DNA from: BM520 sp964474455
GTDB taxonomy: Bacteria > Bacteroidota > Bacteroidia > Bacteroidales > BM520
Assembly (NCBI GenBank): GCA_964474455.1
Contig: CAYYSU010000008.1
Coordinates: 1-64,000 of the forward strand
DNA length: 64,000 bases
Reading direction: 5' to 3'
The notes under the pieces are model-generated. The model did not search any database. It saw only the letters and a program-made list of their open reading frames with translations, and was not told where the DNA came from. This document shows positions 16,884-24,861 of the stretch, piece after piece (within the stretch, counting starts at the first letter, position 1; each line of letters begins with the position of its first letter). A program made the translations under genes and the position numbers.

Positions 16884-17252
16884 ATGGCAGAGCACATTGA
16901 AACAGGAAAAAAAGGTGAAAATATAGCTGCTAAGTATCTTATAACTAATGGATATACAGTTTTGACACGCAACTGGACAGCCGGACATCTTGAGCTGGAC
17001 ATCATAGCGAAAAAAAATAATATTATTATAATTGTAGAGGTAAAAACCAGAACAGGTAACCTGCAGATGTACGATCCTGCCGTCGCCGTAAACAGGCAAA
17101 AACAAAAACAACTTATCAGGGCCGCAAACAGATATATACTTACATACAATATACAGGATGAAGTGAGATTCGATATCATCAGTGTATTTATCAACGGAAA
17201 CGATTACAATATCAGTCATCTCGAGGATGCATTCTATCCCACCTTAAGGTAA
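16884..17252 (+). CDS. yraN: YraN family (UPF0102) putative endonuclease-like protein
   Basis: A 122-residue protein with the restriction-endonuclease-like fold of UPF0102. Motifs are GKKGENIAAKYL at the N-terminus, LDIIAKK (Asp about residue 38) and VEVKTR (about 51), the D-ExK nuclease core, followed by the conserved basic helix AVNRQKQKQLIRAANRYI. Cellular function is unsettled; a role in DNA processing is inferred from the fold. The ATG follows the stop of the IS200-like gene by two bases, so the two may be co-translated. Ninety-five bp separate it from the pseudouridine synthase. Confidence 0.9.
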   Translation: MAEHIETGKKGENIAAKYLITNGYTVLTRNWTAGHLELDIIAKKNNIIIIVEVKTRTGNLQMYDPAVAVNRQKQKQLIRAANRYILTYNIQDEVRFDIISVFINGNDYNISHLEDAFYPTLR

Positions 17253-17322
17253 AAACCATTGATAATCAAAAATTTATATACTTACACAGACAGAAATATT
17301 ACATTTATGTCACTTTGTTTCT

Positions 17323-17330
17323 TATTTTTG
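17323..17330 (+). promoter_or_regulatory. -7 element of the pseudouridine synthase gene
   Basis: TATTTTTG lies 17 bp upstream of the start codon. No TTG at the expected -33 position. Confidence 0.4.
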
Positions 17331-17347
17331 TGGAATATTAATAATTA

Positions 17348-18247
17348 ATGATGGGTAAACAGCAATATAACAGAAAAGAGAGCGATCAGAGCCATAAAAA
17401 AGATAATAGTCAAGAACGAAAGAGGAACAACAACCAGGAACGTAAAAAAAACACCTCTTTTGACAACAAAAAAAAGAGTTATCATATTTCCGAAAAGGAG
17501 CATGAAGGAAGATATAGCAAAAGGGAGAAAAGTGATGATGCTACAATTCGTTTAAATAAATATATCGCTGACAGTGGGATTTGCTCTCGTCGCGAGGCTG
17601 ATAAAATTATCGAATCAGGTGTTATTTCCGTGAATGGTAAAGTAGTTACTGAGCTGGGAACCAAAGTATGCCCTAATGACAAGGTATTAATGGGGAGCCA
17701 GAACCTGAACAGAGAAAAACTGCGATACGTTCTTCTAAACAAGCCAAAAGGATATATCACCACAATGAAAGATCCACAGGAAAGAAAAACGGTGAGCATG
17801 CTAATAAAAAATGCATGTCGCGAAAGAATCGTACCTGTTGGAAGGTTAGACAGAAATACCACAGGATTACTCCTATTCACCAACGATGGGCAGATGGCAA
17901 AAAAACTTACCCATCCCAGTCATAAAATAAGAAAAATATACCAGGCTGAACTAAATAAGCCACTGACAAAAAACGATCTTATAAAAATCAGTGAAGGTGT
18001 CACTCTTGAAGATGGAATTATTGAAGCTGACAAGATTGCCTACATCAATGCTGAAGAGAAGAACATTGTTGGTATTGAAATACATAGTGGGAAAAATCGT
18101 ATCATAAGACGGATATTTGAACACCTGGGATATGAAGTAGTAAAACTCGACAGAACCATGTTTGCCGGTTTAACTAAAAAGGATATCCCGAGAGGGAAAT
18201 ATAAGCATCTGAGTGAAAAGGAGGTTAATTACCTTAGGATGTTATAA
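17348..18247 (+). CDS. RsuA/RluB/RluE/RluF-family pseudouridine synthase
   Basis: A 299-residue enzyme isomerising a uridine in rRNA, most likely 23S (RluB-like). A charged Lys/Asn/Gln-rich tail fills residues 1-60. An S4 RNA-binding domain follows (RLNKYIADSGICSRREAD from about 68). The catalytic domain has the NKPKG motif (131) and the GRLDRNTTGLL active-site motif with Asp168. Long low-complexity N-termini are usual in Bacteroidota members. An ATG three bases on (MGKQQ) is an equally possible start. The gene ends exactly where the convergent membrane-protein gene ends. Confidence 0.93.
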   Translation: MMGKQQYNRKESDQSHKKDNSQERKRNNNQERKKNTSFDNKKKSYHISEKEHEGRYSKREKSDDATIRLNKYIADSGICSRREADKIIESGVISVNGKVVTELGTKVCPNDKVLMGSQNLNREKLRYVLLNKPKGYITTMKDPQERKTVSMLIKNACRERIVPVGRLDRNTTGLLLFTNDGQMAKKLTHPSHKIRKIYQAELNKPLTKNDLIKISEGVTLEDGIIEADKIAYINAEEKNIVGIEIHSGKNRIIRRIFEHLGYEVVKLDRTMFAGLTKKDIPRGKYKHLSEKEVNYLRML

Positions 18248-18883
18248 TCAAACCTGGGGATATATCATCTCGCCAAAAAAATATAACGCCACAAGAAGAA
18301 GTACGGAATAACCCAGACCTATTAGAAATGGTGTCTGGGAAGATTTAACACGGAATTTCATGCCAAAAGGAACAAATCTTTTCCAAAAGTAATCACGTAA
18401 TATTAGTGCTCCTACTAAGTTATATATAAAAGGGAATAATGCCCCCAACTGAATAACTGATACTGCCAGCATTCCAAGCACAGTATAGAGAGCTGTAAAT
18501 GCATACACCTGTGTTTGTGCTTTTTTATTGATTTTATTGAGGTTATATGCCAACATGGCACCCCCAAAGATTGTATTGAAAAGCAGCGTAAACCAAAAAA
18601 TAGAAATATGACTAAACAACTCAGGCAAAGGTTCAGTATCTCCTAACGCCTCGGCCTTAGCCTTTTCATGATCTGTCTTAATAACCACCTCATATAATGC
18701 TTCGTACTTCGCCTTTAGTGATTCCAGACCTGGTATATATATATTTCTCTTCTCCGCTTCCCAAATGGCAGCAAGCATCGCATCATCATGATATAACGAT
18801 GGTGATAATAACATCTCCTTCAGCTGCTCCTCTGAATAGATACTAATATTTTGCTGATAATTCTCAGGACGCATAATACTCAT
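18248..18883 (-). CDS. membrane protein of unknown function
   Basis: A 211-residue protein not assigned to a named family. Residues 15-50 carry a soluble motif seen in many Bacteroidota membrane proteins: a hydrophobic helix (SEEQLKEMLLSPS), a tyrosine and aspartate turn, then AAIWEAEKRNI. About four hydrophobic segments follow (roughly 95-115, 127-150, 150-165 and 185-205). The TAATTTTG element sits only four bp upstream of the annotated ATG, so a leaderless message or use of Met4 (18874) is possible. It is convergent, with no spacer, to the pseudouridine synthase. Confidence 0.7.
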   Translation of the reverse strand: MSIMRPENYQQNISIYSEEQLKEMLLSPSLYHDDAMLAAIWEAEKRNIYIPGLESLKAKYEALYEVVIKTDHEKAKAEALGDTEPLPELFSHISIFWFTLLFNTIFGGAMLAYNLNKINKKAQTQVYAFTALYTVLGMLAVSVIQLGALFPFIYNLVGALILRDYFWKRFVPFGMKFRVKSSQTPFLIGLGYSVLLLVALYFFGEMIYPQV

Positions 18884-18887
18884 GGTA

Positions 18888-18895
18888 CAAAATTA
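18888..18895 (-). promoter_or_regulatory. -7 element close to the membrane-protein start
   Basis: TAATTTTG ends four bp before the ATG at 18883. With a start site 5-7 bp downstream of the element, the transcript would begin at or inside the start codon. Confidence 0.4.
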
Positions 18896-18995
18896 ATTTT
18901 TTTACCTCATCATGGGTTCGTTTTTTAATTTTTTGCATTAACACATGAAAAGTAATTACAATTCAATTGAAGTTTAACTTCTAAAAATAAACGAT

Positions 18996-21737
18996 ATGAA
19001 GAGTAAAAAATTGCATTTATTATCTGCATTATGCGTAATGACAGCCTTAATAACCTATGCTCAGGATACCATTACAAAACAAACTTTCGAAGGTATTACA
19101 ACAGAATGGGAATACATCCCAAATCCGGATGCCTATAACACAGCAGGAGATATCTGGGATACAGTGCAGTATATTGGAGATATTGTTCCTCAGCAAGGCA
19201 ACCTTTTATGGGGAATTCAAGATTTGGATAATCCCAACGGGGGAGGAAGTTTCTTTCATGTGCTTGAATTCTCAGAAATAAACCTTACGGGATATGTTAA
19301 TAACACATTTTCATTTTGGTATAATGTTTTTAGCTTTGATTCAGGAGATAGATTACATCTTGATCTGATCCTTAACGGGATAGTAGAAACTATCGAGATT
19401 TTCAATGGGGCTTCCGGTGGAGCTTCAACGACAAACTGGCAGGAGCACATATATAATATTCCGGACTCAGTTACTACCTTCGCTATTCACATAAAGGCAA
19501 AACAAAATGGAGGAACAGATCAGGCAGGCTGGGACAACATAACATTAACAGGATTTCCGGAAGGCTCATTACCTCTCAACGCATCGTTTTATGTCGACAA
19601 AACAACTGCTTTCTGCAATGACACCATACACTTTATCGATAACACATGGGGAGGAGCAGAACCATATAATTACTATTGGGATTTTAATGATGATGATGTG
19701 TTTGATGACACCATTGCAAATCCTTTATACTGCTACAATATGCCCGGATTTTATTCAACAACTCTAATGGTAATAGATCAGAATGAAGACACTTCGGCAC
19801 TTGTTCTTACTGATCATATTCATATATCATATTTCCCCTCAGCCTGGATAAACGAAATTCACTATGATGACAACTCAAAAGATACCGATGAAGGTGTCGA
19901 AGTTGTGGTAAAGGATGCCGGAGATTATGATTTGCATAGCTTTACTGTTTCATTGTATAATGGGAATAATGGTAAAAAATATAATGATCAGGCACTTGAT
20001 ATGTTTACTGCCGGCGATACCGTTGAAAACTGTCATTTTTTCCATCATTATTTCTCATCATTACAAAATGGTGCTCCCGATGGTATTGCGCTGGACTACC
20101 TGGGAAAGCTCATATCATTTATAAGTTATGAAGGCAGTTTTGTTGCCACAGATGGTCCGGCAGAGGGCGTTACAAGTACCGATATCATGGTGTCGGAAAC
20201 ATCGTCAACACCGGAGGGAACATCCATTCAATATGCCGGTGTTGGAGACAACGAGAGTCATTTTTTCTGGCAATCTGAGATATCAGAAACCTTTGGTCAT
20301 CTCAACCAGCATCAAAATCTCAATTGGCCTGAAAACACTACTTGGCTTGGTAACAGCAACGCATGGTTGGAAAACAGCAACTGGGACAACGGACCACCGG
20401 GTCCCGATACAGATATCCTTCTTGACACCGGAGCTGGTGACTATCCGATCCTGTCGCATAGCGTATGGATTAATTCAGTAACAATGAACGACGGGGCATA
20501 TTTATATGATACAGCGGGGCATCTACATGTTGCAGAAACAATTACTGTAAAAAAACTACTTACCGGAGGAACTGTAACCGATGACCCGGAGAACGCCATC
20601 TATCATTATCTCGGCTCACCCGTTAAGGCATGCCGGGCCATAGAGGCTATGCCTCCCGACGCATATATCAGAAAATATGATGAACCTTCACAGTCATGGG
20701 AAAACCTTGATGGCAGCGACACCCTGAAACCTGCTTCAGGATACTCTGTATTTCTACCTTCTACAAATAATATTATTATATTTTCCGACTCCTCTGTCAA
20801 TGAAGAGATATCTCTACATAATCTCAGCATCTCCGGATCCTGTGAGTCATACTCCGGATTTCATATGCTCAGTAACCCTTTTCTCTCTCCCATCGACTGG
20901 GATCTTATGGAAAAAATCAATATTGCACAAACGGTTTATGTATGGTATAATGGCGATTATATTGAATGGAATGGTTTAGTGGGAAATCTCCCCGACGGCA
21001 TAATACCCGTAGCTCAGGGCTTTTTTGTTCAGGTTGTTGATGAACAGAATAGCATCACTTTTCCGTTATCATCATTAATACCAAACTCATCATACATCCT
21101 TAAAGAAAAAAATAATTCAGCCCTTGAAATAGCGATCCATTATAGTGATATGGAGGATAACTGTTTTCTCTCCTTTCGCGATGATGCAACAACCGGTTTT
21201 GATCCACAATATGATGCTCTAAAACTACAGGGTCAGGATTACCACCCCGGAATTTATATCACACAAAATAGAATTAATTATGCTATTTGCTACACGCCTG
21301 TGGACACATCTGCTGAATACTATTTGGGTATAAAAGCACCTGATGATGGTGATTATACATTTATGATCAAGGGTACTGAATTTCTACAAACAAATCCTCT
21401 GTTTTTAAAAGATCTTATTACAGGACAGATATATGACCTGAGCAAGAATCCGGTAATAGCGTTCTTTGCACAGCAGGGCAATGATCCCAACAGGTTTGTG
21501 CTAACACAAAATCCGGTAGGTATAGATGAAACTGCTCATTCAAAAATTCAAATTACGCAAAAAAACAGACAACTTATAATAAAAACCCCGAGCAAGGAGG
21601 ATGTTACTATTTTTTCTATTGATGGAAGAATAGTATTTCGAAAGCAGTTACCCATGGGATTCAACACAATACAGCTTGAAAGAGGAACTTATATCTTTCA
21701 TTTAAAAAACTATAACAAAAAGGTTGTTATAATCTAA
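18996..21737 (+). CDS. secreted PKD/lamin-tail-like protein with T9SS sorting domain
   Basis: A 913-residue cell-surface or extracellular protein. A signal peptide (1-22, ending ITYAQ) is followed by a beta-rich region (25-190), a PKD-like domain (about 195-270, YYWDFNDDD) and a lamin-tail-like domain (about 285-445) with INEIHYD, LYNGNNG, NGAPDGIAL and SYEGSF. A further beta-rich segment follows. The last 80 residues form a type A T9SS C-terminal sorting domain (VTIFSIDGRIVF, then ERGTYIFHL and a basic KKVVII end). It should be exported by the secretion system whose core genes lie at 48-54 kb. No catalytic domain was recognised; adhesion or binding is inferred. Confidence 0.85.
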   Translation: MKSKKLHLLSALCVMTALITYAQDTITKQTFEGITTEWEYIPNPDAYNTAGDIWDTVQYIGDIVPQQGNLLWGIQDLDNPNGGGSFFHVLEFSEINLTGYVNNTFSFWYNVFSFDSGDRLHLDLILNGIVETIEIFNGASGGASTTNWQEHIYNIPDSVTTFAIHIKAKQNGGTDQAGWDNITLTGFPEGSLPLNASFYVDKTTAFCNDTIHFIDNTWGGAEPYNYYWDFNDDDVFDDTIANPLYCYNMPGFYSTTLMVIDQNEDTSALVLTDHIHISYFPSAWINEIHYDDNSKDTDEGVEVVVKDAGDYDLHSFTVSLYNGNNGKKYNDQALDMFTAGDTVENCHFFHHYFSSLQNGAPDGIALDYLGKLISFISYEGSFVATDGPAEGVTSTDIMVSETSSTPEGTSIQYAGVGDNESHFFWQSEISETFGHLNQHQNLNWPENTTWLGNSNAWLENSNWDNGPPGPDTDILLDTGAGDYPILSHSVWINSVTMNDGAYLYDTAGHLHVAETITVKKLLTGGTVTDDPENAIYHYLGSPVKACRAIEAMPPDAYIRKYDEPSQSWENLDGSDTLKPASGYSVFLPSTNNIIIFSDSSVNEEISLHNLSISGSCESYSGFHMLSNPFLSPIDWDLMEKINIAQTVYVWYNGDYIEWNGLVGNLPDGIIPVAQGFFVQVVDEQNSITFPLSSLIPNSSYILKEKNNSALEIAIHYSDMEDNCFLSFRDDATTGFDPQYDALKLQGQDYHPGIYITQNRINYAICYTPVDTSAEYYLGIKAPDDGDYTFMIKGTEFLQTNPLFLKDLITGQIYDLSKNPVIAFFAQQGNDPNRFVLTQNPVGIDETAHSKIQITQKNRQLIIKTPSKEDVTIFSIDGRIVFRKQLPMGFNTIQLERGTYIFHLKNYNKKVVII

Positions 21738-21748
21738 AAACTATCATC

Positions 21749-21973
21749 ATGAAAAGAATAACAGCAATAATTGCAATCACATTAATATCAATGATAACAA
21801 TAGCTCAGCCTAATCCCAGACAGAATGGTGATGGCAGTAATGTGGGCGGTGAACCCATAGGCAGCAGTGCTCCCATTGGCGGAGGCACTGTAATAATGTC
21901 GCTCCTGGTGGCAGGATGGGCGGCACATAAACTAATCAAAGAGAGAGAGAATTCTGATACTAACGCTGTTTGA
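21749..21973 (+). CDS. small secreted/anchored protein with Gly-rich PIGGG motif
   Basis: A 74-residue protein: signal peptide 1-19 (ending TIAQP), a Gly/Asn-rich linker (GDGSNVGGEPIGSSAPIGGG), a second hydrophobic stretch (about 49-61) and a charged tail KLIKEREN. This signal-PI(D/G)GG-helix-basic layout recurs in short Bacteroidota proteins and looks like a C-terminal sorting or anchoring signal. I recall such proteins being described as having a PID-type C-terminal sorting signal, but cannot verify it here. It starts 11 bp after the T9SS substrate and is probably co-transcribed with it. Its 3' end overlaps lnt by 14 bp, tail to tail. Confidence 0.7.
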   Translation: MKRITAIIAITLISMITIAQPNPRQNGDGSNVGGEPIGSSAPIGGGTVIMSLLVAGWAAHKLIKERENSDTNAV

Positions 21974-23591
21974 GGCGTTCGGATCGTGTAAGAATACCCC
22001 GAACGATACCTACTAGCAGCATTGCCAAGAAAGTAAACACTGCGATACGGGCAATATAATCGCCATGCTTCACATAGAAGGTAATCTCGTCGTTGGCATT
22101 AATTTTACGACGTATCGCAGTCTTGACCCAGTACGGCGTCGATTCTAAGATATCGCCACGCTGGTTAACAAAGCACGATATACCGGTATTAGCTGAGCGT
22201 GCTACAGAGCGGCGTGTCTCGATTGCACGTAGTGCTGAGTATGACATATGCTGGCGGTGCCCGGGAGTATCCTTCCACCAGCCATCGTTGGTCATTACAA
22301 AAATCAACTCCGCACCATTTTTTACAAAGCCTGACATAAACTCGCCAAAAACGGATTCATAGCATATAGATGGAGCCACATGACGATCGTTGTAAACGTT
22401 ATAAAAAGGTTTGCGGATGGTATCAATACCAAGGCTACCCACTGTGCCTCCAAGATCAAAAGCGAGTTTTTCGATAAATGGCAGATACTTTATCATAGGC
22501 ATCGCTTCAACACCTGGTGTCAGCTTCGATTTATGATAAAGCTGTATCTCAGAAGCATTATCAATATAGTATATAGTATTATAAGCATCATAATAATTTT
22601 CAGTATTACTAATCTGCCGGGCACTGGGTGATAGCTCCTCCCCGTCCTGAAAAAGTTTATAGGTAGCAGCGCCGATACACATCGCCGTTTCAGGATAGCC
22701 CTTCATAAAGTCAACAACCGATACAACACTGCGACTTTCCATCAATTGATGTTCAAAAACATTTCGTTCCTGAATAACAGATTCCGGCAATACAATGAAA
22801 TCAACCAGGGAGTCCCCATGGGTATCAATAAGATCATAAACATTAGAGAGCACCTCCTCAGGCGTGAGTCCATACTGCTCCGTGTATGGATCGTTATTAG
22901 GTTGTATCACCAGAACATCCACAGGATCATCCTTCTCAACATAATTATTATACATTCTGTTAGAGATAATCATTGGAATAGAGAACAGAAACAGTGCTGC
23001 TATGGCTGCCCACAAAGGGTTTACTCTTATTTTTGCTCTGCCTGAGATAAAACCCAACAACATAGTGAAAAGAAGTATATTAATAGCAAACACCCACAAG
23101 GCACCACCAAAAGTACCGGAGAACTCATACCATTGAATCCATTTAGGATACATAGAGAACCCATTGCCAATATTCAGCCAGGGCCAGTTTAATGACCAGT
23201 TCAAATGCAAATAGTCCAACGACATCCATACCACGGCAAGCAGCCAATAACCGCCTTTGAAATTGAATACATTTCTACGAATCAAATGATACAGCTGAAC
23301 AACAAAGGCCATTAATATGCTGTTCAACAAAATTGCCACAATACCACCTACAGCAGTACTGTTATAAATCCAGAATGTATTCAACGTATTCCACACTAAC
23401 ATCCCCGGCAAGGAGAGTAGAAACGGTGCCCAGGAGCTGAATTTTTGCTGGTTTGAAGCAATATAATCCTCCATAAATAACAATGGAAGAAACGCAATAA
23501 ATAATAATCCAGGAAAGCCATGCATAGGCCACGCTCCCGAAAGTAGCAAACCAGTTACAACAGACAGTAATATCAGATGACTTCTTTTCAT
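21960..23591 (-). CDS. lnt: apolipoprotein N-acyltransferase
   Basis: A 543-residue inner-membrane enzyme that adds the third acyl chain to the N-terminal cysteine of lipoproteins. About six N-terminal membrane helices (to residue 215) are followed by a periplasmic nitrilase domain with the catalytic triad: Glu near 267 (LPESVI), Lys near 355 (HKSKLTPGVE) and Cys near 410 (ICYESVFGE). A final helix closes the protein. It lies seven bp downstream of hflX and is probably co-transcribed with it. Lipoprotein clients in this window include GldK, PorW and LptE. Confidence 0.95.
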   Translation of the reverse strand: MKRSHLILLSVVTGLLLSGAWPMHGFPGLLFIAFLPLLFMEDYIASNQQKFSSWAPFLLSLPGMLVWNTLNTFWIYNSTAVGGIVAILLNSILMAFVVQLYHLIRRNVFNFKGGYWLLAVVWMSLDYLHLNWSLNWPWLNIGNGFSMYPKWIQWYEFSGTFGGALWVFAINILLFTMLLGFISGRAKIRVNPLWAAIAALFLFSIPMIISNRMYNNYVEKDDPVDVLVIQPNNDPYTEQYGLTPEEVLSNVYDLIDTHGDSLVDFIVLPESVIQERNVFEHQLMESRSVVSVVDFMKGYPETAMCIGAATYKLFQDGEELSPSARQISNTENYYDAYNTIYYIDNASEIQLYHKSKLTPGVEAMPMIKYLPFIEKLAFDLGGTVGSLGIDTIRKPFYNVYNDRHVAPSICYESVFGEFMSGFVKNGAELIFVMTNDGWWKDTPGHRQHMSYSALRAIETRRSVARSANTGISCFVNQRGDILESTPYWVKTAIRRKINANDEITFYVKHGDYIARIAVFTFLAMLLVGIVRGILTRSERLKQR

Positions 23592-23598
23592 AATATCT

Positions 23599-24819
23599 TT
23601 ATTCTTCCGGTTCTATCACCGGTTCGGTATACAAATAATCGTTGTAAGGAAATCGCATACGGTGGATTTTGTTGACTTCCCGATATAATGATTCTTTAAG
23701 ATCTTCTATATTATCTTTTGTTTTAGCGGAGATAAAAAGCGAAGTATTATTCTCTTTTGCCAATATCATCTTCTGCAGCTCCTCAAGAGATATATTCTCT
23801 TTAGTCGCAGGGCTCAGGTCTCCCTCCTCTTTCGGTGTCCAGGTGTAAGCATCTGTTTTATTAAACACCATTATTGAAGGTATCTGGGAAGCACCAATTT
23901 CGTTCAATGTCTGTTTCACCACTCCCATATGATTTTCATGGTCTGGGTGTGAGATATCTACAATATGTACCAACAAATCAGCCTCCCGAACCTCATCAAG
24001 GGTCGACTTAAAGCTCTCTACCAATCCATGTGGCAGTTTTCTGATAAATCCAACAGTGTCAGAAAGCAGGAATGGAAGGTTTTTTATAACAACTTTCCTC
24101 ACAGTGGTATCCAGTGTTGCAAAGAGTTTATTTTCAGCAAACACTTCTGACTTACTAAGCAGGTTCATGATGGTTGATTTCCCTACATTGGTGTATCCCA
24201 CAAGTGCCACACGAACCATCTTACCACGGTTTCCACGCTGCGTTGACATTTGTTTATCGATATGTGTAAGTTTCTTTTTCAACAAGGATATCCTGTCGCG
24301 AATAATCCTGCGGTCTGTCTCGATCTCTGTTTCACCGGGCCCACGCATTCCGATACCACCACGCTGTCGCTCCAGGTGAGTCCACATCCTGGTAAGTCGT
24401 GGCAGCAGATACTCGTACTGTGCCAGCTCTACCTGAACCTTAGCATGTGCCGTCCTGGCACGCGAAGCGAAGATATCCAGGATAAGATTCGTCCTGTCCA
24501 GAACCTTAATGTTAAATGCTCTTTCCAGATTTCGAACCTGTGAAGAGGATAACTCATCATCAAAAATTACAATATCAATTTCATTCTCATCGATATAATT
24601 TTGAATATCCACAAGTTTTCCACTCCCCACATAAGTCTTAGGATTTGGATAATCCAATTTCTGGACAAACCTTTTTACAGTGGTACCTCCTGCTGTTCGG
24701 GCAAGAAATTCGAGTTCTATTAGATACTCTTCTGTTCTCTCCTCTGGTGTTTCGCGAGTGATAAGCCCCACAAGGACTACCCTCTCTTTATAGTGTTCTT
24801 TTTCTATAGCTTTATCCAT
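23599..24819 (-). CDS. hflX: ribosome-associated GTPase HflX
   Basis: A 406-residue GTPase that binds the 50S subunit and helps split stalled ribosomes. The N-terminal HflX domain (FVQKLDYPNPKTYVGSGK; GPGETEIETDRR) is followed by the G domain with GYTNVGKST (about 206), DTVGFIRKLPH (switch II) and NKTD (about 320). Length is standard. A well-formed promoter lies in the 42-bp gap after murF-alr, so hflX-lnt is its own transcription unit. Confidence 0.95.
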   Translation of the reverse strand: MDKAIEKEHYKERVVLVGLITRETPEERTEEYLIELEFLARTAGGTTVKRFVQKLDYPNPKTYVGSGKLVDIQNYIDENEIDIVIFDDELSSSQVRNLERAFNIKVLDRTNLILDIFASRARTAHAKVQVELAQYEYLLPRLTRMWTHLERQRGGIGMRGPGETEIETDRRIIRDRISLLKKKLTHIDKQMSTQRGNRGKMVRVALVGYTNVGKSTIMNLLSKSEVFAENKLFATLDTTVRKVVIKNLPFLLSDTVGFIRKLPHGLVESFKSTLDEVREADLLVHIVDISHPDHENHMGVVKQTLNEIGASQIPSIMVFNKTDAYTWTPKEEGDLSPATKENISLEELQKMILAKENNTSLFISAKTKDNIEDLKESLYREVNKIHRMRFPYNDYLYTEPVIEPEE

Positions 24820-24826
24820 ACGGTTG

Positions 24827-24857
24827 CAAATGTACTAAACAGTTCTCGCTCTGCAAT
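24827..24857 (-). promoter_or_regulatory. promoter of hflX-lnt
   Basis: ATTG (24854-24857), 19 bp, TACATTTG (24827-24834), ending seven bp before the hflX ATG. A near-ideal Bacteroidota promoter with a very short leader. Confidence 0.7.
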
Positions 24858-24861
24858 ATCA

